From Siphonodentalium dalli (taxonomy: Eukaryota > Mollusca > Scaphopoda > Gadilida > Siphonodentaliidae): a stretch of 64,000 bases of DNA. Where the stretch lies: assembly GCA_032622095.1 (NCBI GenBank), contig CP136061.1, forward strand, positions 13,161,287-13,225,286, read 5' to 3'. Positions 23,440 to 35,664 of the stretch are shown in pieces. Each line of letters starts with the position of its first letter. The stretch's first letter is position 1. The position numbers were made by a program, and so were the translations under genes. The notes below the pieces were generated by a model. The model made no database searches. It was given only the letters and a program-made list of their open reading frames with translations, and was not told where the DNA came from.

Positions 23440-24609
23440 TACTATATATTTTGAGACTTCCGTATGTGTGTACTTCATAGAATCCAAAACGCGTGTACAG
23501 ATTGAGATCAAATTTCGTATGTAAGTGTAAAATCCCACCGACACCGCCGTAATCGTGTTTTCGAGAAGCTCTGAGCACCCTTTATCCACTCCCAGTCATC
23601 GAAATCAGCTCAAACGGCACGGCCGGGGTTAATAACGTCATTATATATATATATGAAGTCAGAGTCTCCAAAGTTATACCGGAACAAACACGTGTGTACG
23701 TCGTCTTGGGGGTCCACGATGGGAGTCTGACTTCAATGCAATGTTATCGCTCGAAACACGTGTTTACTTCGTGTTGAGGTTCACGATGGGAGTCTGACAA
23801 TTGTTATCGCTCGAAATAGTACATTAGGACGGGAACGGCTGGACAGATTGAGCTCAAACTTCCTATCTAAAGGTAAAATACCACGTACGATGTCGTCCAC
23901 GCGTTTTCCAGAAGCTCCGAGCACCCGTACTCCACTCCCAGTCATAAAAATCAGATCAAACGGCACGGCCGGGGTTAATAACGTCATTATATATATATAT
24001 ACGAAGTCAACGTTATTAGCATCTGCATTGAGTGCATTTCCTAGAACGCAACACGTGTTTTACGTCGTCTTGAGGTTCACGATGGGAGTCATTTCAATGC
24101 AATGTTATCGCTCGAAACACGTGTTTTACTTCGTGTTGAGGTTCACGATGGGAGTCTGACATTTCAATGCAATGTTATCGCTCGAAATATTATGCAGAAA
24201 GGCAGATCTCGGAAACGGGTGGAGCTATCGACCTGAAATTTGCTATGTGAATGTATCTTGCACCGGGTACAAATTTTATCGGGTCGCCGAGCCCATGCGA
24301 CGCCCGTGCAGCGCATGCGCAGACGAGATCTCGGAAACGGGTGGAGCTATCGACTTGAAATTTGCTATGTGAATGTATCTTGGGCCGGGTACAAATTTGA
24401 TCGGGTCGCCGAGCCCGTGCGACGCCAGCTTCGCGCATGCGCAGACCAGATCTCGGAAACGGGTGGAGCTACTGGGTACAATTTTTTCTTATTGAAACGC
24501 GTGGAGCTAAAAATTAAAAAAAAATATAAACAAATGTCACAATTAACTCATTGAAAAACAAAAAATGTCATGTTTCGGACAAGCCGCCGGTGGCGGGCTA
24601 CCCTGCTAG
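23440..24609 (+). mobile_element. Helitron-like element B3 (1170 bp)
   Basis: The junction with B2 reads CTAG then TACTATATATTTTGAG, so the initial TCTA is missing. It is the same length as, and almost identical to, B4. Confidence 0.75.
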
Positions 24610-25779
24610 TACTATATATTTTGAGACTTCCGTATGTGTGTACTTCATAGAATCCAAAACGCGTGTACAGATTGAGATCAAATTTCGTATGTAAGTGTAA
24701 AATCCCACCGACACCGCCGTAATCGTGTTTTCGAGAAGCTCTGAGCACCCTTTATCCACTCCCAGTCATCGAAATCAGCTCAAACGGCACGGCCGGGGTT
24801 AATAACGTCATTATATATATATATGAAGTCAGAGTCTCCAAAGTTATACCGGAACAAACACGTGTGTACGTCGTCTTGGGGGTCCACGATGGGAGTCTGA
24901 CTTCAATGCAATGTTATCGCTCGAAACACGTGTTTACTTCGTGTTGAGGTTCACGATGGGAGTCTGACAATTGTTATCGCTCGAAATAGTACATTTGGAC
25001 GGGAACGGCTGGACAGATTGAGCTCAAACTTCCTATCTAAAGGTAAAATACCACGTACGATGTCGTCCACGCGTTTTCCAGAAGCTCCGAGCACCCGTAC
25101 TCCACTCCCAGTCATAAAAATCAGATCAAACGGCACGGCCGGGGTTAATAACGTCATTATATATATATATACGAAGTCAACGTTATTAGCATCTGCATTG
25201 AGTGCATTTCCTAGAACGCAACACGTGTTTTACGTCGTCTTGAGGTTCACGATGGGAGTCATTTCAATGCAATGTTATCGCTCGAAACACGTGTTTTACT
25301 TCGTGTTGAGGTTCACGATGGGAGTCTGACATTTCAATGCAATGTTATCGCTCGAAATATTATGCAGAAAGGCAGATCTCGGAAACGGGTGGAGCTATCG
25401 ACCTGAAATTTGCTATGTGAATGTATCTTGCACCGGGTACAAATTTTATCGGGTCGCCGAGCCCATGCGACGCCCGTGCAGCGCATGCGCAGACGAGATC
25501 TCGGAAACGGGTGGAGCTATCGACTTGAAATTTGCTATGTGAATGTATCTTGGGCCGGGTACAAATTTGATCGGGTCGCCGAGCCCGTGCGACGCCAGCT
25601 TCGCGCATGCGCAGACCAGATCTCGGAAACGGGTGGAGCTACTGGGTACAATTTTTTCTTATTGAAACGCGTGGAGCTAAAAATTAAAAAAAAATATAAA
25701 CAAATGTCACAATTAACTCATTGAAAAACAAAAAATGTCATGTTTCGGACAAGCCGCCGGTGGCGGGCTACCCTGCTAG
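24610..25779 (+). mobile_element. Helitron-like element B4 (1170 bp)
   Basis: It has the same junction type as B3 (CTAG directly followed by TACTATATA). Comparing it with B3 by eye I find almost no differences; one is ACATTTGGAC for ACATTAGGAC near 24992. That points to very recent duplication or sequence homogenisation. Confidence 0.75.
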
Positions 25780-26957
25780 TCTATCTATACTATATATTTT
25801 GAGACTTCCGTATGTGTGTACTTCATAGAATCCAAAACGCGTGTACAGATTGAGATCAAATTTCGTATGTAAGTGTAAAATCCCACCGACACCGCCGTAA
25901 TCGTGTTTTCGAGAAGCTCTGAGCACCCTTTATCCACTCCCAGTCATCGAAATCAGCTCAAACGGCACGGCCGGGGTTAATAACGTCATTATATATATAT
26001 ATGAAGTCAGAGTCTCCAAAGTTATACCGGAACAAACACGTGTTTACGTCGTCTTGGGGGGTCCACGATGGGAGTCTGACTTCAATGCAATGTTATCGCT
26101 CGAAACACGTGTTTACTTCGTGTTGAGGTTCACGATGGGAGTCTGACAATTGTTATCGCTCGAAATAGTACATTAGGACGGGAACGGCTGGACAGATTGA
26201 GCTCAAACTTCCTATCTAAAGGTAAAATATCACGTACGATGTCGTCCACGCGTTTTCCAGAAGCTCCGAGCACCCGTACTCCACTCCCAGTCATAAAAAT
26301 CAGCTCAAACGGCACGGCCGGGGTTAATAACGTCATTATATATATATATACGAAGTCAACGTTATTAGCATCTGCATTGAGTGCATTTCCTAGAACGCAA
26401 CACGTGTTTTACGTCGTCTTGAGGTTCACGATGGGAGTCATTTCAATGCAATGTTATCGCTCGAAACACGTGTTTACTTCGTGTTGAGGTTCACGATGGG
26501 AGTCTGACATTTCAATGCAATGTTATCGCTCGAAATATTATGCAGAAAGGCAGATCTCGGAAACGGGTGGAGCTATCGACCTGAAATTTGCTATGTGAAT
26601 GTATCTTGCACCGGGTACAAATTTTATCGGGTCGCCGAGCCCATGCGACGCCCGTGCAGCGCATGCGCAGACGAGATCTCGGAAACGGGTGGAGCTATCG
26701 ACTTGAAATTTGCTATGTGAATGTATCTTGGGCCGGGTACAAATTTGATCGGGTCGCCGAGCCCGTGCGACGCCAGCTTCGCGCATGCGCAGACCAGATC
26801 TCGGAAACGGGTGGAGCTACCGGGTACAATTTTTTCTTATTGAAACGCGTGGAGCTAAAAATAAAAAAAAAATATAAACAAATGTCACAATTAACTCATT
26901 GAAAAACAAAAAATGTCATGTTTCGGACAAGCCGCCGGTGGCGGGCTACCCTGCTAG
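25780..26957 (+). mobile_element. Helitron-like element B5 (1178 bp)
   Basis: It begins TCTATCTATACTATATATTT right after the CTAG of B4. Body and 3' hairpin are as in B1, B3 and B4. It ends CTAG at 26954-26957. Confidence 0.75.
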
Positions 26958-28639
26958 TCTATCTATACTATATATTTTGAGACTTCGTATATATGTGTGT
27001 ATATATGTGTGTGTGTACTTCATAGAATCCAAAACGCGTGTACAGATTGAGATCAAATTTCGTATGTAAGTGTAAAATCCCACCGACACCGCCGTAGTCG
27101 GGTTTACGAGAAGCCCTGAGCACCCTTTATCCACTCCCAAATCACCGCAAAGGCACGGCGGGGGTTAATCAAGTGATTATTTAATGAGCGTTTGTTTTTT
27201 ACGCATCGCTATAAAGAGCGTCTGTTTGCCATTCAACGTTATTTGCATCTGCAGAGAGATATACGGAACACACATTAAATTTAAAAAACATTTGTTTCTG
27301 ACCAACCCTGCGAGCACGGATGGCTCGCTTTGTTTTTACAGTATATAGTTATATACCGAAATCATCCGAGATAATCACGAATATAGCATCAGATTTCTCC
27401 CCAGATATACCGTTATGAAGCTACTGGAATTATATTAATCTGCCAATCTACGGGAAATTCCAGGGAATGCCGATTGAGCTCAAACTTAAGTGCTTTCCTA
27501 TTTTTAGAACGTAACACATGTTTACGTCGTGTTGGTGATTGAGGTTCACAACGGGGTTAATTGACTGTCCGCTCTTTGCGACGATGAGGTTCACGGCGGG
27601 GACTATTGACCAACACTCACAATTTCGTCTTTTGCATCAGATACCAACACCTCGACCGATCGGATATATGTGTGTATGTGTGTATATATGTGGGTACTTC
27701 ATAGAATCGAAAACGCGTGTAGGAACGGGCATCCCCACGGCAATGTCGGCTTATAAGAAATCTTTACTACACATGAAAGCCGATGGAATTTACATTTTCT
27801 GATGTATACATTTTTTGTTACGGCTGAAAATCTTAGTCTATTTCCGAAACATTCATATAAACAAGCTCTAAACTTACACCCCTCGATTCCTGCTAACTCA
27901 CGCAGCTATACACACTGCCCCAAACCGTGAACGCCAACGACATTGTTGTCGAGCAAATAGCCCCCAAGCCGTAAATATCAACAACAACGATATTACTAAA
28001 TACACGTTTTCGGCAATGTGAGAGTTTTTGGGGAGCCGTGATGCCAACAACAACGGCCCGAAGCCCTGAATGCCAACAACAGATTCAATGCAATGTTATA
28101 TATTATGCAGTCGAGATTTCACGACATTACGACGGGTACGGCAGACTCGAAATATTATGCAGACAGATTTCCCGACGGGAAGCGTTTGTTTTAAATTCAA
28201 TGCAATGTTATCGTAGAGAGATTTCACGAAACAAAGAATGAGTTGTCTGTCGTTCCTACGAAGGGGGGATTTCTACGGGTAAATTTTTCCGCCAGAAACA
28301 AAAAATTAAATTTTAAAAACATTAAATTCATATTAAAAAATTAAAAACAAAAATAAATAAAAACAAAATAATTACAAAAATGTCATGTTTCTGAAACAAA
28401 GCCATGGGACGAAAACAATTTACAATTTAATTAACTTTTGTACTTGAATTGTTATTGGTCCATGGTGAGACCATAATTTCTCTTGATATAAAGGCAGAAT
28501 TAACTCATTGATTGTCTCCTCACGTTTTCAATTCTGTATTCTGACCATTCAGTTCAATTAACGAATCAATCGTTAAAAAATGTATTTAAAAAATGTCACG
28601 TTTCTGACCAAGCACGCCAGTGGCGGGCTAACCTGCTAG
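26958..28639 (+). mobile_element. Helitron-like element B6, divergent interior (1682 bp)
   Basis: The first ~180 bp are B-type. From about 27140 the interior is different and longer, and it ends with a related 3' terminus (CGCCAGTGGCGGGC, TAACCTG, CTAG). A GCGAGCACGGATGGCTCGC hairpin at about 27308 may be an internal relic of another end. AT-rich sequence occupies 28290-28600. No coding is recognised. Confidence 0.65.
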
Positions 28640-29583
28640 TCTATACTATATATTTTGAGACTTCGTATATATGTGTGTGTGTGTGTACTTCATAGAATCC
28701 AAAACGCGTGTACAGATTGAGATCAAATTTCGTATGTAAGTGTAAAATCACACCGACACCGCCATAATCGTGTTTTCGAGAAGCTCTGAGCACCCTTTAT
28801 CCACTCCCAGTCATCGAAATCAGCTCAAACGGCACGGCCGGGGTTAATAACGTCATTATATATATATATGAAGTCAGAGTCTCCAAAGTTATACCGGAAC
28901 AAACACGTGTTTACGTCGTCTTGGGGGTCCACGATGGGAGTCTGACTTCAATGCAATGTTATCGCTCGAAACACGTGTTTACTTCGTGTTGAGGTTCACG
29001 ATGGGAGTCTGACAATTGTTATCGCTCGAAATAGTACATTAGGACGGGAACGGCTGGACAGATTGAGCTCAAACTTTCTATCTAAAGGTAAAATAACACG
29101 TACGATGTCGTCCACGCGTTTTCCAGAAGCTCCGAGCACCCGTACTCCACTCCCAGTCATAAAAATCAGCTCAAACGGCACGGCCGGGGTTAATAACGTC
29201 ATTATATATATATATACGAAGTCAACGTTATTAGCATCTGCATTGAGTGCATTTCCTAGAACGCAACACGTGTTTTACGTCGTCTTGAGGTTCACGATGG
29301 GAGTCATTTCAATGCAATGTTATCGCTCGAAACACGTGTTTACTTCGTGTTGAGGTTCACGATGGGAGTCTGACATTTCAATGCAATGTTATCGCTCGAA
29401 ATATTATGCAGAAAGGCAGATCTCGGAAACGGGTGGAGCTATCGACCAGAAATTTGCTATGTGAATGTATCTTGCACCGGGTACAAATTTTATCGGGTCG
29501 TCGAGCCCATGCGACGCCCGTGCAGCGCATGCGCAGACGAGATCTCGGAAACGGGTCACGCCAGTGGCGGGCTAACCTGCTAG
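28640..29583 (+). mobile_element. Helitron-like element B7, chimeric (944 bp)
   Basis: The 5' ~920 bp are B1-like. At about 29556, after TCGGAAACGGGT, it jumps to the B6-type 3' end (CACGCCAGTGGCGGGC then TAACCTG then CTAG). It is therefore a recombinant or template-switch product of neighbouring array units. Confidence 0.7.
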
Positions 29584-29810
29584 TACTATATATTTTGAGA
29601 CTTCGTATATACATGTGTGTGTATATATGTGTGTACTTCATAGAATCCAAAACGCGTGTACAGATTGAGATCAAATTTCGTATGTAAGTGTAAAATCCCA
29701 CCGACACCGCCGTAATCGTGTTTTCGAGAAGCTCTGAGCACCCTTTATCCACTCCCAGTCATCGAAATCAGCTCAAACGGCACGGCCGTGGTTAATAACG
29801 TCATTATAGC
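29584..29810 (+). mobile_element. Helitron-like element B8, truncated last member
   Basis: It begins TACTATATATTTTGAGACTT after CTAG and follows the B sequence to AACGTCATTATA, where the (TA)n run would be, then breaks into unrelated sequence. The array ends here. Confidence 0.7.
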
Positions 29811-31215
29811 GCCCGCTCTCCCGCGGCGAAGCCGCGGAAGCGAAGCGACCAGGGTATACGTATGCGAATATGAGATATACTAATCGACTTTTTCGGCCAA
29901 TCTAAACATAGATAAAATTACTTATAATAGGATAATTTATTCATAACTGAAGGGTCAGCGGGGTTCACAAAATTATTTTTGGCGACGGCCGCCATTTTGT
30001 ATCGATTAGTTCCACCTCGCTACAGCAACAATTAGTGTGATTGATCAAGTGCCCAAGTGCAAATACAATTGCAAATATAAATATATTTTTTCGGCATATG
30101 TCAATTATACTCAATTATATAGGCATACCATGCTTCAAAGGCCAAAAAAATTACGATTGTAAATAAAACAAAACCATTATTAAAAAAAAACGTAGAATTG
30201 CATAAAAAAAATTGTTTACATTTTTTATAAAATTATTAAAAATATTTGGCCCCAAAGCCATTTCTCTATATCCAAATTAACATTTAGAGTTTGACTTCGA
30301 TTTTCTAACGGTATTCTCTCCTAAAAGTTTGATGGAACATTCCCAAAGTTAAAAGCCAACAAACCGAACCTATTATCTCGATTTTTAAATCAGAATAAAT
30401 AATATTGCAGAAAATGGAACGAACGAAAGGTACCGACTCGTAACATGAGGGAGGCAAATATAGTTCCAGTAATCTATGTATTTTTGGGTCATTAGATTCA
30501 CTAGTTTCATAAGACCAAACAGTTATATGATTATAATAATTTAAAATGGATGTAATTTATTTGCATTTTCTACATTTCTATTTACAATGAGCGAATGAGG
30601 TTCAAATTTTGAATTTTAGATCAGTACGCACAAATAAGACAGAAAACAGAATCAACGAACGGCACCTGCTCGTCACATTGGATAGGAAAATGTAGTACCC
30701 AGTATTGTAGGTATTTGGGTCATTAGATTCACTATTTGCATAAAACAAAATAATTATATGTTTATAATTATCGGCAATGGATGTAATTTCTTTGCATATC
30801 CTGCATTTCTATTTACAGCAAGCGAATAAGGTTCAAATTTTGAATTTTAGATCACTGCGCATAAATAAAAAGGTCCGAACAGAAAATAAAAATTCATGAA
30901 TGAATGCGCCATATATGGGCATACGCTATGACCATAAGTGGAATCGCTCGTGCGTTGACGTGTTACGTCACGTAGTTTCGTCGGCTAATTCCTTCGAGTT
31001 CGACGAGGCCCCCAGAGCCAAACTATCTATCTATCTATCAAACAACAACAACTATCTATCTATCTATCTGTTTATTCCAATCGAAGTTTGTGAGTATCTT
31101 TTACAGCAAAATCTTATCAAATTATGTAATTATGAGTTTCCAAAAATTAGATAATTCGAAGTTTGAATTAATCGCAGTATTCCCACGAACAGTGAAACAC
31201 GGTACACCCGCTTCC
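29811..31215. other. No gene; GC palindrome, 231-bp tandem duplication, (CTAT)n
   Basis: It opens with a CCGCGGCGAAGCCGCGG palindrome (about 29823). About 30400-30865 is a diverged tandem duplication (period 231; GGGTCATTAGATTCACTA at 30486 and 30717). A (CTAT)n microsatellite lies at 31022-31070, and the open frame 30900-31154 reads through it. No gene is supported. Confidence 0.5.
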
Positions 31216-31224
31216 GCAACTCAC

Positions 31225-31657
31225 GCTAATGGGGTCGTTGTCGTAACGTTTTATACATAAATGCACACCGTGTGCATTTATGTACATAAATGCACACCAG
31301 TCTCAGTCGGCGCGAGATTGAAACGTTACCGTAAATAATTGCCGTCTGCTTCAATTCATAACTATTTTTCTTCCGAAGTTCTGATAAAGGCATTCTTTTA
31401 TCACAATTATCGAAATTGCAATAAGATTGGTCATCGGTCGCATATTTTTCTTCGTATTAAACAGGGACGGAAAGAACTGCATGGTTAGGTCTATTGCCTA
31501 TTGTTTGGTCGATGAACGGAAGAAAATAAACTTACAAAAAATATCAAAACGTGTGCATTTATGTAGAAAACACTACGACAATGACCCCTGTCACATGACA
31601 CTACGCGAGACTGGTGTGCATCTATGTATAAAACATTACGACAACGACCCCATTAGC
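31225..31657. mobile_element. Mutator-like MITE with 9-bp TSD
   Basis: The TIR of about 42 bp starts GCTAATGGGGTCGTTGTCGT and is mirrored by ACGACAACGACCCCATTAGC. GCAACTCAC is duplicated on both sides (31216-31224, 31658-31666). Inner GTGCATTTATG/CATAAATGCAC words form further hairpins. The frame at 31427-31726 spans the TIR and flank and is not a gene. It shares no sequence with 16335-20765 that I can see, so it would be a second family. Confidence 0.8.
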
Positions 31658-31666
31658 GCAACTCAC

Positions 31667-33206
31667 TCACTCGAATCAGGGAACTTAAATAACGGGAAGG
31701 TTCACTTCCCATTGGTTCTATTGTAATGCGTACCGCCGCAGCGCCCTCTTGTGGTCGGTAGGTTAAACCGAGAAATGCGTCTATGGTCCAGTATGGATAC
31801 ACTATAGAATTCTATAGAGTTGCTCATTTCTCCCGTCCAAAAATCATTTTAAAACAGCATTTAAACCAAATGTTCCCTATTTTGTCAATATGTCCATAAA
31901 CAATACGCATTGACCTACACTATATTGAACTTTCTGAGGAAAGTTACTACTAATGTCCAGTTAAAACGATGAAAAGCATCACCCAAATTCGCTGTCAATT
32001 TGTATACAACTGAACTTTTTTTGTTTGAATTTTTTTAGTACTATAATATATTATAACTACATGCGTATCTGAATTATAATATATGGCATTGACCAGTCAT
32101 TTATAGAACTTAAATCAAAATTTAGCCAAAATTATGAAAATATATTTTTTTTAATTTTATGAACCGGCCATAGGGACATATTATAGGCCTACCAGTCAGT
32201 ACCAGTACCATATTACCATTATTCATTACTAATAACTTTACTTGCAGTTCTACCATCCCAATTATCTTAAGTCCATTTACCAGGCTGGAAACTGGATAGA
32301 TCAATCATGAACTAATATAATAGAGTATATATAACTAATATAGGCCTATTATTACTAGTAAGTCTATTATTAACCAAGTGCTACACTTCAAAGTCCAGCT
32401 GACACACTGGAAAAACTTTTACATATCTCATGTCATTAAATTGACTCAAAAATAATTCCTCAAAATGATCTAGGTCTAGTCAGGCATTGCTCACAATGAT
32501 ACCATTTTAGATTATACAACATTTTATTCAATGCACATGTATGAAGATCAGAAAACCCAATTATTTTTAAGCATTTATATCTCAATTACGCTTAAGCGTA
32601 TTTCAAATATGTAGGAGGCGTAATTCATATTTAATATCTTATTAATATTACGCATAAGTGTAATTCAGATTTCCATTACACTTAAGCCTAATGGATTTAT
32701 AGATTTACCGTACACTATAAGTGCAAATGAATTGCACTTCTTGACTTAACCATAATTAAATTAGATTAAGTTACCACCCCCGTGTATTTTTTTTATTTAT
32801 ATATTATTTTTATATAAAATAATATAATAAAATTTAAAACAAAATTCCCTGATTCCTGTGATGGAATCGCGCATGTTGATTATCATTACTGAAAATTTGA
32901 ATTTTGTCTCCCATAACTCCCATTTTGCATTTTGATAAAAAATTTTACTATGAATACATGTACCGGTGCAATAGCATTACATTAAATTAAATAAGTATAT
33001 TGTAAATGATGAAATACTCCCAAATGACAGATGTCAATCTACACTTATTAAGCATACCATTATTTGAAGGGTAATTAATGCCCAATATGTCATTATATGA
33101 TATATATCAATGAATTTATAGTGAAAGACTAATAGTACATACATAAACTAGAACAAAATGCTATAAAAAAAAACTTGATCAATACATTTTCAGGCCTGGC
33201 AATATG
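31667..33206. other. No recognised gene; CTTAAG-type motifs at 32575-32720
   Basis: At 32581-32720 there are several ATTACGCTTAAGCGTA-like palindromes related to the elements at 35886 and 40550, here without clear TIRs. The remainder is AT-rich and featureless. Confidence 0.4.
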
Positions 33207-33279
33207 GCGCGAGCGATTTTATCGCTCGCGCGTCGTCCGCGCAATTTCAATTTGGCGTGGGCGATATATCGCTCGCGCA
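33207..33279. repeat. GCGAGCGAT/ATCGCTCGC hairpin cluster
   Basis: GCGCGAGCGAT and ATCGCTCGCGC form a near-perfect 25-bp palindrome (33207-33231). A second GCGATATATCGCTCGCGC block follows. It is strikingly GC-rich for this AT-rich region. Function unknown. Confidence 0.6.
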
Positions 33280-33866
33280 ACATTCACTACCCAACATACT
33301 TTTGCAGTCGTAATTTTGATGAGTTATCCGTTTGAAAACATATAAGGCAACGCGACATCGCATCTTTGAAGCAGGAGACACATGCTATGTTAACAGTCGG
33401 CTACCACCGGTATATCTAATTAGGCCAAACCATGCTACACACCCGTCACCAGTGACAGACTGACGATTACATGACCTAACTGTGAACGTGCAGTGCTTCC
33501 CACAAATCATACCTTACCTACAAGGAAGTTTGATGAGCGCTGTTGACAGCGATGGGTGGGGCTACGAAAGAATCCGCCAATCGCGCAACAGTGCTCGCTG
33601 ACATGTAAACAAATGAGGTGAATGAAGTGACGAAAACAAAGAATAAATATCGCGATATCGTGCTATTAATTACATGAAATGAGTGATTTATACATAGCAC
33701 GGATGGGTTATGAGATGATACAAACATAGAAGTGATTTAATTTATGATATGTACGGAATAATGTATGTTTTGACGCGATAGAAGTGGACGAAATTTCACA
33801 AATGTACGGAAGCCGCGAATGTACCGATGGATTTATATAGATAAAAGTATGGAACAAATAAATGCA

Positions 33867-34132
33867 TGATATGATTGATTCTGGTTAGGTAACTTGGTCA
33901 CTCAGGTATAAAGGAACAAACACAAACATTATATCATGTACATGTATGTACAATATATGCATGGCATAATGATTGATTCTGGTTAACTTACAATAATATC
34001 TTACCATGATGTCACCTCATACATGTATTATACAGTATAACAGCATGCAATATATGATATAAATATATTATAATGATTGATTGATTCTGGTTAACCATTA
34101 GGTCACTTGGATCAGGCATAAAGGAACAAACA
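33867..34132. repeat. Degenerate tandem repeat (TGATTGATTCTGGTTA, ~105-bp spacing)
   Basis: TGATTGATTCTGGTTA recurs near 33874, 33969 and 34078. Two of the units continue into ATAAAGGAACAAACACAA. Flanking 33280-33866 and 34133-34266 show nothing I can name. Confidence 0.6.
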
Positions 34133-34272
34133 CAACAATACCATATATGCAAGACATGGTATAACATTTATAAAAGTACTTTTAAACATTAATAAGTTAT
34201 ACAACATTCATTGATAATTTCTCAATTAATATATGATTATAAATTAATTAAATTTAAATATTATCACTTACC

Positions 34273-34736
34273 CAGCCCTGGGAATTAAGGAAAATTTGCC
34301 TAGGCAATATTTTTTCCTAGGTGAAAGAAATCGGCCTAGGCAAAAACAGATTTTACCTAGGCAATTTTGCAACAATATTGCCATCTCAAACCAATATGAT
34401 TCAATAATAACCTGAAATGCTTAGTTATTTTGGAGAACATTTCCAGGCCACTACTCATCAAATATATACATTCCACAAATCATCTCCAAAACTAGTGCCC
34501 TTATGGGTAGCTAGTTAATGGCCCAGTGCCATGGAAACAATTTTAGGACAATATATGTAAAGAGTTATTTAAGGAAGTCATTTTGACTAAAGAGGTTCTA
34601 TTTCTGATAGACACAAATCAATTTTAGTAACCCAATGAACTTGTTTTACCTAAGCAATATAATTGCCTAGGCAAACTGATTTTGCCTCTGCTTTTACCTA
34701 GGCATTGCCTATTGCCTAGGCTAATTCCCAGGGCTG
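34273..34736. mobile_element. TIR element with TTGCCTAGGCAA motifs and CTTACC flanks
   Basis: It starts CAGCCCTGGGAATTA and ends TAATTCCCAGGGCTG. CTTACC directly flanks both sides (34267-34272, 34737-34742). TTGCCTAGGCAA-like palindromes recur at both subterminal regions. CAG...CTG ends suggest hAT, but the duplication visible is 6 bp rather than 8, so the superfamily is open. Confidence 0.7.
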
Positions 34737-34742
34737 CTTACC

Positions 34743-35523
34743 ACATAATAAGTTTTATACCATAATTGGCTATGCTACTGTGTGTATAACACCTGTTTTG
34801 TAAATTTCATCTTTTCACCCTACTGTGGGTATAACGATTCCTACTATTGGTATAAATTTATACTGTTGTGTAAATGTTTCAACGGCACTTTATGTGTTAA
34901 AAGTTTATACCCATAGTAGAACGACCCGTCATTTGACCTCTGGTGACCTCGCTGTCGAAATTTAGCCCAATTTTTCGTCACGCCCGCTTCGCGAAGTAAA
35001 TACACAATTTTTCCGACTCAAAACACACTGAAATGCGATAAGTGGTCTAAACACACAGATATATACTATCCAATTCCATTTACTGGGTTTACTTGTCAAA
35101 AAATGACACATTAAAGTTAGTTTAAAGATGTGTTATGCTAGGTGCATGCACCGACAAAGTAAACGTTTTATACAGGTCGGCGATAGCTGTTGAATATGTA
35201 AACAAAACAAACGCACGTGTTCGTCTGCCTTTCCGTGTTTAAAGCGAACGACGGCTTACATTTTGACTACAACGTATAGATTGTTAATGGTATCTGCAAT
35301 GTGGGAAATCTGAATGTGTGTTCACATCAGCTGACTGATGCCCAAGAAAGTGGCGGACCACCGAATTTCCTAGAAATATGTATTACTACGCGTGACCCAC
35401 ATTCATGATGGCTTAACATATTTGGGTCACTCGGTGCACATACATGTTAACAGTCACAACAGAGTATCTCAGTAGCAACACATTTACGAAGCGACCGAAG
35501 AATAATAATTATGGTATAAACAA
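34743..35523. other. No recognised gene; CTACTRTGGGTATA motifs
   Basis: CTACTGTGGGTATAAC, CTACTATTGGTATAA and TTATACCCATAGTAG recur in both orientations and share words with the hairpin at 35524. A larger eroded element may span 34790-35664. Nothing coding is supported. Confidence 0.4.
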
Positions 35524-35664
35524 AATACACCCATAGTAGCCGAGAATAACAAATTTTCACCACTCGTGGAATTGTGGTTTTAACCACTCGCCAAAGGCTA
35601 GTGGTTAAAACCACAATACCACTCGTGGTGAAAATTTGTTATTCTCGGCTACTATGGGTGTATT
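35524..35664. repeat. Near-perfect 64-bp-arm hairpin
   Basis: Arms 35524-35588 and 35600-35664 are reverse complements with a single mismatch region near CGTGGAATTG, around an 11-nt loop. They begin AATACACCCATAGTAGCCGA. It is likely a palindromic MITE. Confidence 0.8.

Noticed and set aside
21842-26786. Repeated 66-, 82- and 104-codon frames in the Helitron array
   Set aside because: They recur only because the DNA unit recurs, overlap on opposite strands and contain no known domain.
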